A DNA stretch of 8,406 nt. Source: DATHVR01 sp035461175 (GTDB lineage: Bacteria; Actinomycetota; Acidimicrobiia; Spongiisociales; ZC4RG35). The position numbers were made by a program, and so were the translations under genes. Of the stretch, positions 1-5,950 are shown piece by piece (position 1 is the stretch's first letter; each line of letters opens with the position of its first letter). The DNA lies in assembly GCA_035461175.1 (NCBI GenBank), contig DATHVR010000039.1, positions 1-8,406 on the forward strand, written 5' to 3'. The notes beneath the pieces are model-generated. The model did no database searches and was not told the origin of the DNA. It saw only the letters and a program-made list of their open reading frames with translations.

Positions 1-206
1 GGAGTGGTGGTGACCGTGGAGGTGGGAGCGGTGGTGGAGCTGGGGGTGGTGGTGACCGTGGACGAGGTGGTGGCCTCGACGGTCGTGGTGGTCTCCCCCC
101 GAGTCGTGGTGGTCTCCCCCCCGGTCGTAGTGGTGTCACCCATGGTGGAAGTGGTCCCCGGGAGAGTCGTGGAGGTGGTGGGGAGGCTGGTAGACGAAGA
201 GGAGGT
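1..206 (-). repeat. Low-complexity Thr/Ser-coding repeats with 21-base period
   Basis: This is the stalk-coding part of the secreted protein. A 19-base sequence (plus-strand GTCGTGGTGGTCTCCCCCC) occurs exactly at 82-100 and 103-121. A degenerate third copy follows at 124-141, giving a 21-base period. In protein this is a seven-residue unit, Gly-Glu/Asp-Thr-Thr-Thr-Thr-X. A second exact repeat, 17 bases long (GTGGTGGTGACCGTGGA), occurs at 4-20 and 46-62 and encodes a Ser-Thr-Val-Thr-Thr-Thr motif. Such repeats are prone to copy-number change by slippage. Confidence 0.8.
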
Positions 207-632
207 CTCGGGACAGCTGATCCGGACGGACATCCCGGCCGAGAACACACCGTCGGGGCCCATGACGAGGGTGACGGTCAGCCCGTCTCCGAGCCGCAGT
301 GCCCCCTCCTCGCTGGACTCTCCGAACGCCTCTCCCTCGACGTCGGCGAGCACGAGGCTGTCGTCACCGGAGGCGATCACGAGGTCGTTCCCGGGGTGGG
401 CGGACTCCTGGTTGGAGCCATGGGCGGTGACAGCGCATAACTTGCCGACGAAGTCGCCCGGCACGGTTGTGGCGGCCAGCAGGTGCTCGGTGCCGGCCGG
501 TGCCCGCACCACGGTAGGGAGGGGAACCTCGAGCGAGATGTCGTCTGCCTCGGCCCCAATCGCCGTCAACCCGAGTGATGCCACGGCCAACACCACCACC
601 AGAAGCCCGGCGAGCCGGCTCCCACGATACAC
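1..632 (-). CDS. Secreted Thr/Ser-rich stalk protein, 3' end cut by window edge
   Basis: I do not recognise a named family. Read on the minus strand from a GTG at 632-630, 210 codons stay open to the window edge. Residues 1-29 form a clear signal peptide: Arg at 3 and 6, a hydrophobic core LLVVVLAVASLGL, then an A-E-A cleavage site before Asp30. Residues 30-142 look like a small globular domain with two cysteines (66 and 140) that could form a disulfide. From about residue 143 onward the chain is almost entirely Thr/Ser with Pro, Gly and Glu, typical of an extended stalk on a surface protein. A membrane or sortase anchor, if any, would lie beyond the edge. A strong Shine-Dalgarno (GGGAGGAGT, 646-638) lies 5 bases before the GTG and supports this start. 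Leu65 uses TTA, rare in such GC-rich DNA. The protein is probably exported and exposed at the cell surface; its function is unknown. Confidence 0.82.
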   Translation of the reverse strand, partial: MYRGSRLAGLLVVVLAVASLGLTAIGAEADDISLEVPLPTVVRAPAGTEHLLAATTVPGDFVGKLCAVTAHGSNQESAHPGNDLVIASGDDSLVLADVEGEAFGESSEEGALRLGDGLTVTLVMGPDGVFSAGMSVRISCPETSSSSTSLPTTSTTLPGTTSTMGDTTTTGGETTTTRGETTTTVEATTSSTVTTTPSSTTAPTSTVTTT

Positions 633-734
633 CTGATACTCCTCCCAATTGCCCTACCCCTGAGTCTAGGGACCTTCCCCCGTCCTCTGCCCCGGGCAAA
701 CACCTCGTGAATACTCCGAGTTAACGTCTGCGGG
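633..734. promoter_or_regulatory. ppc: Divergent intergenic region between secreted-protein gene and ppc
   Basis: These 102 bases must carry the promoters of both divergent genes. I see no convincing -35/-10 pair in either direction. TAGACT (minus strand, 668-663) is a weak -10 candidate for the leftward gene. No clear Shine-Dalgarno precedes ppc, where only a G run at 732-735 abuts the GTG. ppc may therefore be leaderless or have a very short leader, which is common in actinobacteria. Location is certain; promoter details are inference. Confidence 0.4.
638..646 (-). promoter_or_regulatory. Ribosome binding site of the secreted-protein gene
   Basis: On the minus strand GGGAGGAGT lies 5 bases upstream of the GTG at 632. 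It is a near-perfect Shine-Dalgarno match and is what fixes the non-ATG start. Without it the gene is easily missed, because a 210-codon plus-strand frame covers the same bases. Confidence 0.75.
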
Positions 735-3464
735 GTGAGTGATCGAGCAGCCGACGAAGCCCTGAGAGCAGACATCCGCCGCCTGGGCAACCAGTTGGGC
801 GAGGCACTGACGCGCCAGCACGGTGAGCGTCTGCTCGACCTGGTGGAGGAGGTTCGGGCTCTCACCAAACGGATCCGCAACGACAACGATCAGGAGGCGG
901 GAGCCGAGATAGAGCGTCTGCTCGACACCCTGGAGCTCCCCGAAACCATCCAGCTGATGCGGGCATTCACCTCCTATTTCTATCTCGCCAACGTCGCCGA
1001 ACAGGTCCATCGGATAGGAGATCTGGCAAGCGCAGAGCAGGAAAACTCGCTGCGGGCGACGGTCGACCGGATCCTGGCCGCCGAACTCGCCCCTGCCCTG
1101 GTGGGCGATGTCGTGGGACGGCTCGAGCTGAGACCCGTGTTCACCGCCCATCCCACCGAGGCCGCCCGGCGCACGATCCTCACCAAGCTCCGCACCCTGG
1201 CCGACCTCGTCGACGAACGACTCGACCCCCGGGCTACCGAGGCCGAGCAGGACCGAATCGACCGGCGGGTGGCCGAGTTGATCGACCAGATCTGGCAGAC
1301 CGATGAGCTGCGCCTCGAACAACCCGAGCCGATGGATGAAGCCCGGTCGATGGCCTTCTATTTCGACCAGCTGTTTCGCGACGTGATCCCGACCGTGGGT
1401 GAGGAAGCCTCACTCCAGCTCGAGCGCCTGGCCTCCTCGGCGGGCGTCAGGGCGCCGATCCGGTTCGGCACATGGGTGGGAGGCGACCGCGACGGCAACC
1501 CATCCGTCACCCCCGAGGTGACACTGGAGGTGCTCGAGATGCAGCACGATCGGGGCCTCCGCGATCTGATTGCGGCACTGGAAGCCCTGGCCGAGAAACT
1601 CTCTACCTCCAACCGGATCCAGTCCATCTCCGCCGAGCTGGAGGAGTCGCTCGGGGCGGACCGGCGGATGCTGCCCGACGTATGGCAGCGCTTCCGGCGG
1701 CTCAACGAGGGCGAGCCCTACCGGTTGAAGTGCGCCTACATCCACCAGCGCCTGATCAACACCCGCCACCGCATCCTGGAAGGGGCCCGTCACACTCCGG
1801 GAATCGACTACTCCGGCCCCGGGGAGCTGGCGGCGGACCTCGCCCTCATGGGCCGATCCCTGCAAGAGAACCAGGGCATCCTCATCGCCGAGGGAACACT
1901 GCGGCGCCTCATGCGCAACGTGGAGACATTCGGATTCCATCTGGCCACGATGGACGTGCGCGAGCACGCGGCACGTCATCGCCACGCTCTGGCCGAGCTG
2001 TATCGCCGGGTCGGCGTCGAGTACGAGGCCCTATCCACGGTGGAGCGGACCGACCTCCTGACCGGGGAGCTCGACAACCTGCGCCCTCTCGCGTCACCCA
2101 CCACCCGGCTGGACGAGGAGGCGGCCAGAACCCTCGACACCTTCCGGGTGATCCGCGAAGCGCAGGACCGGTATGGGACCGAGGTGATCGAGTCGTACGT
2201 CATCTCGATGACGGAGTCGCCCGACGATGTCCTCGCCGCGGTGGTCCTGGCCCGTGAAGGGGGCCTGGTCGATCTCGCCCAGGGAATCGCTCGCCTCGGA
2301 TTCGTTCCTCTGGTGGAGACGATCTCCGACCTGCGTAACGCCGGGGAGATGTTGGCGTCGCTCCTGTCGCTCGACCCCTACCGGCGTCTGGTCGAGCTCC
2401 GGGGCAACGTTCAGGAGGTGATGCTCGGGTATTCCGACTCCAACAAGGCCGGAGGCATCACCACTTCGCAGTGGGAGATCTACAAGGCGCAACGCGTCTT
2501 GCGCAACGTCGCCCACGAGCACGGCGTCACCCTTCGCCTCTTCCACGGTCGGGGCGGAACGATCGGGCGGGGCGGAGGCCCCACCCACCAGGCGATCATG
2601 GCACAGCCGTTCGGCACCGTCGACGGTTCGATCAAGATCACCGAGCAGGGTGAAGTCGTCTCCGACAAGTACGGCCTGCCCCGCATAGCCGCCCGCAACC
2701 TCGAGCTGGCGCTGGCCTCGGTCCTGGAGGCGTCTCTGCTCCATCGCGTCTCCCGCCAGCCGCCGGACGTGCTCGACCGCTGGACCGAGGCGATGGAGGC
2801 CTTCTCGGGCGCGGCCTATGACGCCTATCGGGAACTGGTCGACCACCCCTCCCTGGTCCCCTACTTCCTCTCCTCGACGCCGGTGGAAGAACTGGGCGAG
2901 ATGAACATCGGCTCACGTCCCTCCCGACGTCCGGGCGGAGGTGGAAATCTCGAGGAGCTAAGAGCGATCCCGTGGGTTTTCGGCTGGACGCAATCCCGCC
3001 AGATCATTCCCGGCTGGTACGGCGTGGGCCGGGGCCTGGAGGCGGCGCGGAATGCCGGGTTCGGGGAGGTGTTCGAGGACATGATGACCCAGTGGCTCTT
3101 CTTCCAGACCTTCATCTCGAATGTCGAAATGACGCTGGTCAAGACCGATCTCGCCATTTCCCGCCGTTACGTCGAGACTCTGGTCCCCGCCGAGCACCTG
3201 ATGGTGTTCGACCTGATCGGAAACGAGTACGAGCGCACCGTCGCCGAGGTTCTGAGGATGACCGGAGAGCCGGAGTTGCTCGCCACCAATCCGCTCCTGG
3301 CCCGGACCTTGCAGGTGCGCGACGCCTACCTGGACCCGATCAACCATCTGCAGGCGTCGCTGCTGGCCCGCTCCCGCTCCGGCGGAGCAACCGATCCCCA
3401 GTTGCGCCGCGCCCTCCTGCTCACCGTCAACGGCATCGCCGCCGGGATGCGCAACACCGGTTGA
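735..3464 (+). CDS. ppc: Phosphoenolpyruvate carboxylase
   Basis: Carboxylates phosphoenolpyruvate with bicarbonate to oxaloacetate and phosphate, refilling the TCA cycle; a cytoplasmic, usually tetrameric, Mg-dependent enzyme. The 909 residues match the full bacterial family length. Visible hallmarks are FTAHPTEA at 136-143 with catalytic His139 (His138 in E. coli), GGDRDGNP at 249-256, GYSDSNKAGG at 565-574, FHGRGGTIGRGGG at 603-615, TEQGE at 636-640, and the invariant C-terminal MRNTG at 905-909. Residues equivalent to the E. coli aspartate-inhibitor site appear present (Arg612, Lys803, Arg862, Asn907), so allosteric inhibition by aspartate is plausible. The GTG at 735 is the first possible start: an in-frame TGA lies at 708-710 and no other start codon falls between them. 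Its stop overlaps the next gene (TGATG), making it the likely first gene of a four-gene operon. Confidence 0.97.
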   Translation: MSDRAADEALRADIRRLGNQLGEALTRQHGERLLDLVEEVRALTKRIRNDNDQEAGAEIERLLDTLELPETIQLMRAFTSYFYLANVAEQVHRIGDLASAEQENSLRATVDRILAAELAPALVGDVVGRLELRPVFTAHPTEAARRTILTKLRTLADLVDERLDPRATEAEQDRIDRRVAELIDQIWQTDELRLEQPEPMDEARSMAFYFDQLFRDVIPTVGEEASLQLERLASSAGVRAPIRFGTWVGGDRDGNPSVTPEVTLEVLEMQHDRGLRDLIAALEALAEKLSTSNRIQSISAELEESLGADRRMLPDVWQRFRRLNEGEPYRLKCAYIHQRLINTRHRILEGARHTPGIDYSGPGELAADLALMGRSLQENQGILIAEGTLRRLMRNVETFGFHLATMDVREHAARHRHALAELYRRVGVEYEALSTVERTDLLTGELDNLRPLASPTTRLDEEAARTLDTFRVIREAQDRYGTEVIESYVISMTESPDDVLAAVVLAREGGLVDLAQGIARLGFVPLVETISDLRNAGEMLASLLSLDPYRRLVELRGNVQEVMLGYSDSNKAGGITTSQWEIYKAQRVLRNVAHEHGVTLRLFHGRGGTIGRGGGPTHQAIMAQPFGTVDGSIKITEQGEVVSDKYGLPRIAARNLELALASVLEASLLHRVSRQPPDVLDRWTEAMEAFSGAAYDAYRELVDHPSLVPYFLSSTPVEELGEMNIGSRPSRRPGGGGNLEELRAIPWVFGWTQSRQIIPGWYGVGRGLEAARNAGFGEVFEDMMTQWLFFQTFISNVEMTLVKTDLAISRRYVETLVPAEHLMVFDLIGNEYERTVAEVLRMTGEPELLATNPLLARTLQVRDAYLDPINHLQASLLARSRSGGATDPQLRRALLLTVNGIAAGMRNTG

Positions 3465-3727
3465 TGCCCTTCGAAGATGCCGTCATCGGCGTGCTGCGGA
3501 CACTCCGGCCCGGTGAAGTCGTCACCTACGGCGAGGTCGCCGAGCAGGCGGGACATCCGGGCGCATATCGGGCGGTGGGAACGCTGTTGCGACGCACCAC
3601 GGAGGAGGTCCCCTGGTGGCGGGTGGTGGGAGCCGGCGGGCGCCTCCGCTCCCCCGAGCCGGCGCTCCAGGCCCGCCTGCTGATCGCCGAGGGGGTGAGG
3701 GTCCGCTCCGGACGGGTGGCGGGATAG
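3464..3727 (+). CDS. Alkyltransferase-like (ATL) DNA-binding protein, MGMT C-domain without catalytic Cys
   Basis: An 87-residue protein equal to the DNA-binding C-domain of O6-alkylguanine-DNA alkyltransferase. Visible features are the GEVVTYGEVAEQAG helix-turn-helix entry (17-30, with Tyr22 at the base-flipping Tyr position) and RAVG at 36-39, with Arg36 as the probable arginine finger. The active-site motif PCHRV is replaced by PWWRV at 50-54. Trp51 takes the place of the acceptor Cys, as in ATL proteins (usually PWHRV), so it cannot transfer alkyl groups to itself. Known ATLs bind O6-alkylguanine, flip it out and hand the lesion to nucleotide excision repair. His is also replaced (Trp52), which is less usual. 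The ATG overlaps the ppc stop (TGATG), implying translational coupling. In-frame sequence upstream belongs to another frame of ppc and is not part of this protein. Confidence 0.85.
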   Translation: MPFEDAVIGVLRTLRPGEVVTYGEVAEQAGHPGAYRAVGTLLRRTTEEVPWWRVVGAGGRLRSPEPALQARLLIAEGVRVRSGRVAG

Positions 3728-3736
3728 GCTGACCCG

Positions 3737-4351
3737 ATGGAACGTGTGATCACCGTCAACGGGAGCGGAGCGGTATCCGCTCCCCCCGACCGGGCCCGAC
3801 TCGACCTCCGGGTGGGCGCGACTTCGGAGTCGGTGCGCTCCGCCACCGACGCCATGGCCACGGCCGCCACCGCCGTGATCCAGGCTCTTCGTTCCGCCGG
3901 AGCAGGTGAGGTCTCGACCGGCCGCTTGATGATCCGGACCGATTACGACCACCAGGGAAACCCGCGCGGCTTTCGCTCGGAGACTGAGATCGTGGCCGTG
4001 GCCGACATCGGCGCCGGTTCCGGTGCGGTGGTCACCGCTCTGATCGAGGGTGCGGTGTCCGGCGGCGGTGATCTGTTGTCGATCGATGGGGTCGGATTCA
4101 CCCATTCCGATCCGACCTCCCTGGAGCACGAGGCCCTGCGTCAGGCGGTGGGTGCCGCCCGTGCCCGCGCCGAGACCATGGCCGAGGCGGCCGGAGTCAC
4201 AGTCGGAGCACTGGTTTCCCTGGAACAGGTGACCCAACTGTCTCCCGGCCCGGTGCGCCTACGCGCCGTCCACGCCGAAGCCGATGTACCCGTCGAGCCG
4301 GGTGCCCAGACGGCCACCGTTGAAGTGAAGGCGACTTACGAGGTGTCATGA
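3737..4351 (+). CDS. SIMPL domain (DUF541, YggE-like) protein without signal peptide
   Basis: A 204-residue protein built entirely from one SIMPL/DUF541 domain. It opens with the typical ITVNGSGAVSAPPDRARLDL strand (5-24), contains the long helix around residues 33-53, and has the family's helix ALRQAVGAARARAETMAEAAG (about 132-152). It ends in a beta strand, TATVEVKATYEVS. Family members such as E. coli YggE are periplasmic and linked to lower oxidative stress; the molecular role is unknown. This one lacks a signal peptide. An in-frame TAG (the stop of the preceding gene, 3725-3727) lies only three codons before the ATG, so no longer N-terminus is possible. It should be cytoplasmic unless exported by another route. 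It starts 9 bases after the ATL gene, in the same frame, and its stop overlaps the next ATG (ATGA), indicating co-transcription. Confidence 0.88.
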   Translation: MERVITVNGSGAVSAPPDRARLDLRVGATSESVRSATDAMATAATAVIQALRSAGAGEVSTGRLMIRTDYDHQGNPRGFRSETEIVAVADIGAGSGAVVTALIEGAVSGGGDLLSIDGVGFTHSDPTSLEHEALRQAVGAARARAETMAEAAGVTVGALVSLEQVTQLSPGPVRLRAVHAEADVPVEPGAQTATVEVKATYEVS

Positions 4352-5649
4352 ACGCTGTAGAACTCATCGAGCGCAAGCGGGACGCTGGGCGCCTGACCGA
4401 CGAGGAGATCACCTGGTTGATCGGCGCCTACACCGACGGCACGGTCACCGACTACCAGATGTCGGCGATGGCGATGGCGGTGTTCCTCAAGGGCCTCGAT
4501 GGCGACGAACTGGCGGCCTGGACGGCGGCCATGCTCCACTCCGGCGACATCCTCGATTTGTCAGACTTCGACATGCCCAAGGTCGACAAGCACTCGACCG
4601 GCGGGGTGGGCGACAAGGTCTCGATCCCGCTCGCCCCCATCGTCGCCGCCTGCGGGGTGGCGGTGCCGATGATGTCTGGTCGGGGACTGGGCCACACCGG
4701 GGGGACGCTGGACAAGCTGGAATCGATCCCCGGATTCGACACCCAGCTCGACGTGGCCTCCTTCCGCCGGGTGCTGGGCCAGTGCGGTTTCGTGATGGCG
4801 GGCCAGTCCCAGACGCTGGTGCCGGCTGACCGCAAGCTGTATGCCCTGCGGGATGCCAGCGGGACGGTGCCCTCGATCCCCCTCATCGCCTCGTCGATCA
4901 TGTCAAAGAAGCTGGCCGAGGATCTCGACGGCCTCGTGCTCGACGTCAAGGTCGGCTCCGGAGCGTTCATGACAGACATGGACCGCGCCCGTCAGCTCGC
5001 CCGCACCATGGTCGGTTTGGGCGACTCCCATGGCGTCGAGGTCAATGCCCTCATCACCGACATGGACCAGCCGCTCGGGAACATGGTGGGCAACTCCAAC
5101 GAGATCGCCGAGTCGATCGACGTGCTGGAACGCCGGGGGCCGTCCGATCTGACCGAGATCACCATCGCCCTGGCAGTGGAGATGGTGGGGGTGGCGGATC
5201 TGGACGACCCCGAGGGCCGGGTCCAGCGTGCGCTCGACTCCGGTGCGGCGATGGAGAGGTTTTTGTGCATGGTCGAGGCCCACGAGGGTGATCCCCGCAT
5301 CGTCGAGGACCGCTCCCTGCTGCCGATGGCCACCGAGACCACCGTCATCGAGGCGCCAGGGGCGGGATTTGTGTCTCGATGTGATGCTCGCGCCATCGGG
5401 TTAGCGGCGATGCGACTCGGAGCCGGCCGCACCCGCAAGGAGGACGATGTCGACCCGGGGGTAGGGATCGAACTCCACGCCAAGGTGGGAAGCGAAGTGG
5501 CGGAAGGCGAGGCGCTGTGTGTTCTCACCCATCGCCCCGGCGACATCTCCGATGCCCTCGAGCGGGCCCGAGCCGCCTTCGAAATCGCCGACGAAGCCCC
5601 GGCGGAGACTCCGTTGATTCGGGAGCGGATCACGGGGGCGGACGGGTAG
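4348..5649 (+). CDS. deoA: Thymidine / pyrimidine-nucleoside phosphorylase
   Basis: Phosphorolyses thymidine, deoxyuridine and possibly uridine to the free base and (deoxy)ribose-1-phosphate, in pyrimidine salvage; a cytoplasmic homodimer. The 433 residues are the usual family length. The phosphate-binding segment KHSTGGVGDK is at 81-90, and the family signature SGRGLGHTGGTLDKLE at 110-125. The pyrimidine-binding Arg168, Ser183 and Lys187 sit in YALRD...ASSIMSKK (E. coli Arg171, Ser186, Lys190). VKVGSGAFM follows at 200-208, and the C-terminal alpha/beta domain at about 330-430. The wording around SGTVPSIPLIASSIMSKK is closer to Bacillus Pdp than to E. coli DeoA, so broad specificity including uridine is possible and the symbol could equally be pdp. 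Its ATG overlaps the SIMPL stop (ATGA); GAGG at 4340-4343 serves as ribosome binding site. Leu352 is a TTA codon. It is the last gene of the ppc cluster. Confidence 0.95.
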   Translation: MNAVELIERKRDAGRLTDEEITWLIGAYTDGTVTDYQMSAMAMAVFLKGLDGDELAAWTAAMLHSGDILDLSDFDMPKVDKHSTGGVGDKVSIPLAPIVAACGVAVPMMSGRGLGHTGGTLDKLESIPGFDTQLDVASFRRVLGQCGFVMAGQSQTLVPADRKLYALRDASGTVPSIPLIASSIMSKKLAEDLDGLVLDVKVGSGAFMTDMDRARQLARTMVGLGDSHGVEVNALITDMDQPLGNMVGNSNEIAESIDVLERRGPSDLTEITIALAVEMVGVADLDDPEGRVQRALDSGAAMERFLCMVEAHEGDPRIVEDRSLLPMATETTVIEAPGAGFVSRCDARAIGLAAMRLGAGRTRKEDDVDPGVGIELHAKVGSEVAEGEALCVLTHRPGDISDALERARAAFEIADEAPAETPLIRERITGADG

Positions 5650-5673
5650 TGAGTGGTGGGCGGTGGGTTCTGA

Positions 5674-5701
5674 GTCGGAAGTCGGAGGTCGGAAGTCGGA
5701 A
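5674..5701. repeat. Four tandem copies of a 7-base repeat GTCGGAA/G
   Basis: Copies lie at 5674-5680 (GTCGGAA), 5681-5687 (GTCGGAG), 5688-5694 (GTCGGAA) and 5695-5701 (GTCGGAA), with no gap between them. They start 24 bases after the phosphorylase stop and are outside any gene. The period of seven is not a codon multiple, consistent with a non-coding heptamer array. Its function is unknown. Confidence 0.85.
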
Positions 5702-5767
5702 GCCAAACCCGCGACGTCTGACGGGGCGAAACTGTGGGGCGACTCACGGTGCCGCGGGGCGGTAGCG

Positions 5768-5869
5768 GTCGGGCGACCGGCGTCTGTTCGGGGCACGGCC
5801 CCGAACAAAGTGAGAGGCGCGTGAAGGGACGGGGTCAGGGAGGCGTAGCCGGCCTCGAAGTCGCCCGAC
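5768..5869. repeat. Inverted repeat pair enclosing the central hairpin
   Basis: GTCGGGCGAC at 5768-5777 is the exact reverse complement of GTCGCCCGAC at 5860-5869. The 82 bases between them contain the 10-bp hairpin at 5785-5807 and a small 5-bp stem (GAGGC 5840-5844 with GCCTC 5852-5856). Paired, these would give a multibranched structure about 100 bases long. Neither arm extends beyond ten bases. The sequence shows the repeats; the fold is inference. Confidence 0.6.
5785..5807. terminator. Perfect 10-bp hairpin, candidate terminator of the ppc-deoA cluster
   Basis: TGTTCGGGGC (5785-5794) and GCCCCGAACA (5798-5807) are exact reverse complements around a 3-base loop. This strong, GC-rich stem lies 135 bases past the deoA stop. 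There is no T run after it on either strand, so it is not a classical Rho-independent terminator. Tail-less hairpins have been proposed as terminators in actinobacteria. It could instead be part of the larger inverted-repeat structure around it. Confidence 0.45.
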
Positions 5870-5873
5870 AATC

Positions 5874-5914
5874 AAACTTGAGCGTTTAGTCAAAATACGG
5901 GGGACGGTTAGCAT
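5874..5914 (+). promoter_or_regulatory. etfB: Candidate etfB promoter with overlapping small palindromes
   Basis: This AT-richer stretch stands out from its surroundings. A weak sigma-70-like pair is TTTAGT (5885-5890) and TAGCAT (5909-5914), with an 18-base spacer. Two overlapping dyads lie on the -35 side: AAAC-N6-GTTT (5874-5887) and TTGA-N8-TCAA (5878-5893). Dyads of this size next to fatty-acid-oxidation genes are often TetR- or GntR-type repressor sites, but no specific regulator can be named from the sequence. Confidence 0.35.
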
Positions 5915-5937
5915 CGGCTGGCAACCAACTGACCTAC

Positions 5938-5945
5938 AAGGAGGG
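5938..5945 (+). promoter_or_regulatory. etfB: Strong ribosome binding site of etfB
   Basis: AAGGAGGG lies 5 bases before the ATG at 5951. It is the best Shine-Dalgarno match on the plus strand of this window and fixes the etfB start. It suggests high translation. Confidence 0.8.
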
Positions 5946-5950
5946 CCCGC

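Larger units (their letters stand above)
5650..5950. other. 301-base gene-free region with repeats, hairpins and etfB leader
   Basis: No credible gene is seen here on either strand. From left to right it holds a four-copy tandem 7-base repeat (5674-5701), GTCGGGCGAC (5768-5777) matched by its reverse complement at 5860-5869, a perfect 10-bp hairpin between them (5785-5807), and an AT-richer segment from about 5870 with candidate promoter/operator elements for etfB. The minus-strand frame opening at 5871 runs into the phosphorylase gene in antisense and has no recognisable domain, so I do not call it. The region separates the ppc cluster from the etf operon and must contain the end of one transcript and the start of the next. 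Confidence 0.7.

Noticed and set aside
4..636. Plus-strand open frame of 210 codons rich in Val
   Set aside because: It is the complement of the Thr/Ser-rich coding sequence on the minus strand (GTG/GTC runs from ACC/GAC). It has no ribosome binding site and no domain, while the minus-strand reading has a signal peptide and Shine-Dalgarno.
658..671. Small inverted repeat CCCT-N6-AGGG between the divergent genes
   Set aside because: Only four base pairs, expected by chance in sequence of this composition.
1472..2257. Plus-strand open frame of 261 codons inside ppc
   Set aside because: Out-of-frame reading of ppc, whose own frame is unbroken and carries all family motifs; the translation is Pro/Arg-rich without a domain.
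2972..3463. Upstream extension of the ATL reading frame inside ppc
   Set aside because: The frame is open, but the translated residues are an out-of-frame reading of ppc. The recognisable domain begins at the ATG at 3464, which also gives the TGATG coupling.
3326..4237. Minus-strand open frame of 303 codons
   Set aside because: Antisense to the end of ppc, the ATL gene and the SIMPL gene, all clearly recognised. The Gly/His/Arg-rich translation with no domain is typical of an antisense shadow in GC-rich DNA.
5766..5779. Short local hairpin CGGTC-GGGC-GACCG
   Set aside because: Five base pairs in a GC-rich context. It overlaps the left arm of the longer inverted repeat, so it is not reported as a separate element.
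5401..5871. Minus-strand open frame of 156 codons starting in the intergenic region
   Set aside because: About half is antisense to the phosphorylase. The rest translates the heptamer array and hairpins into low-complexity peptide. There is no convincing ribosome binding site or domain.
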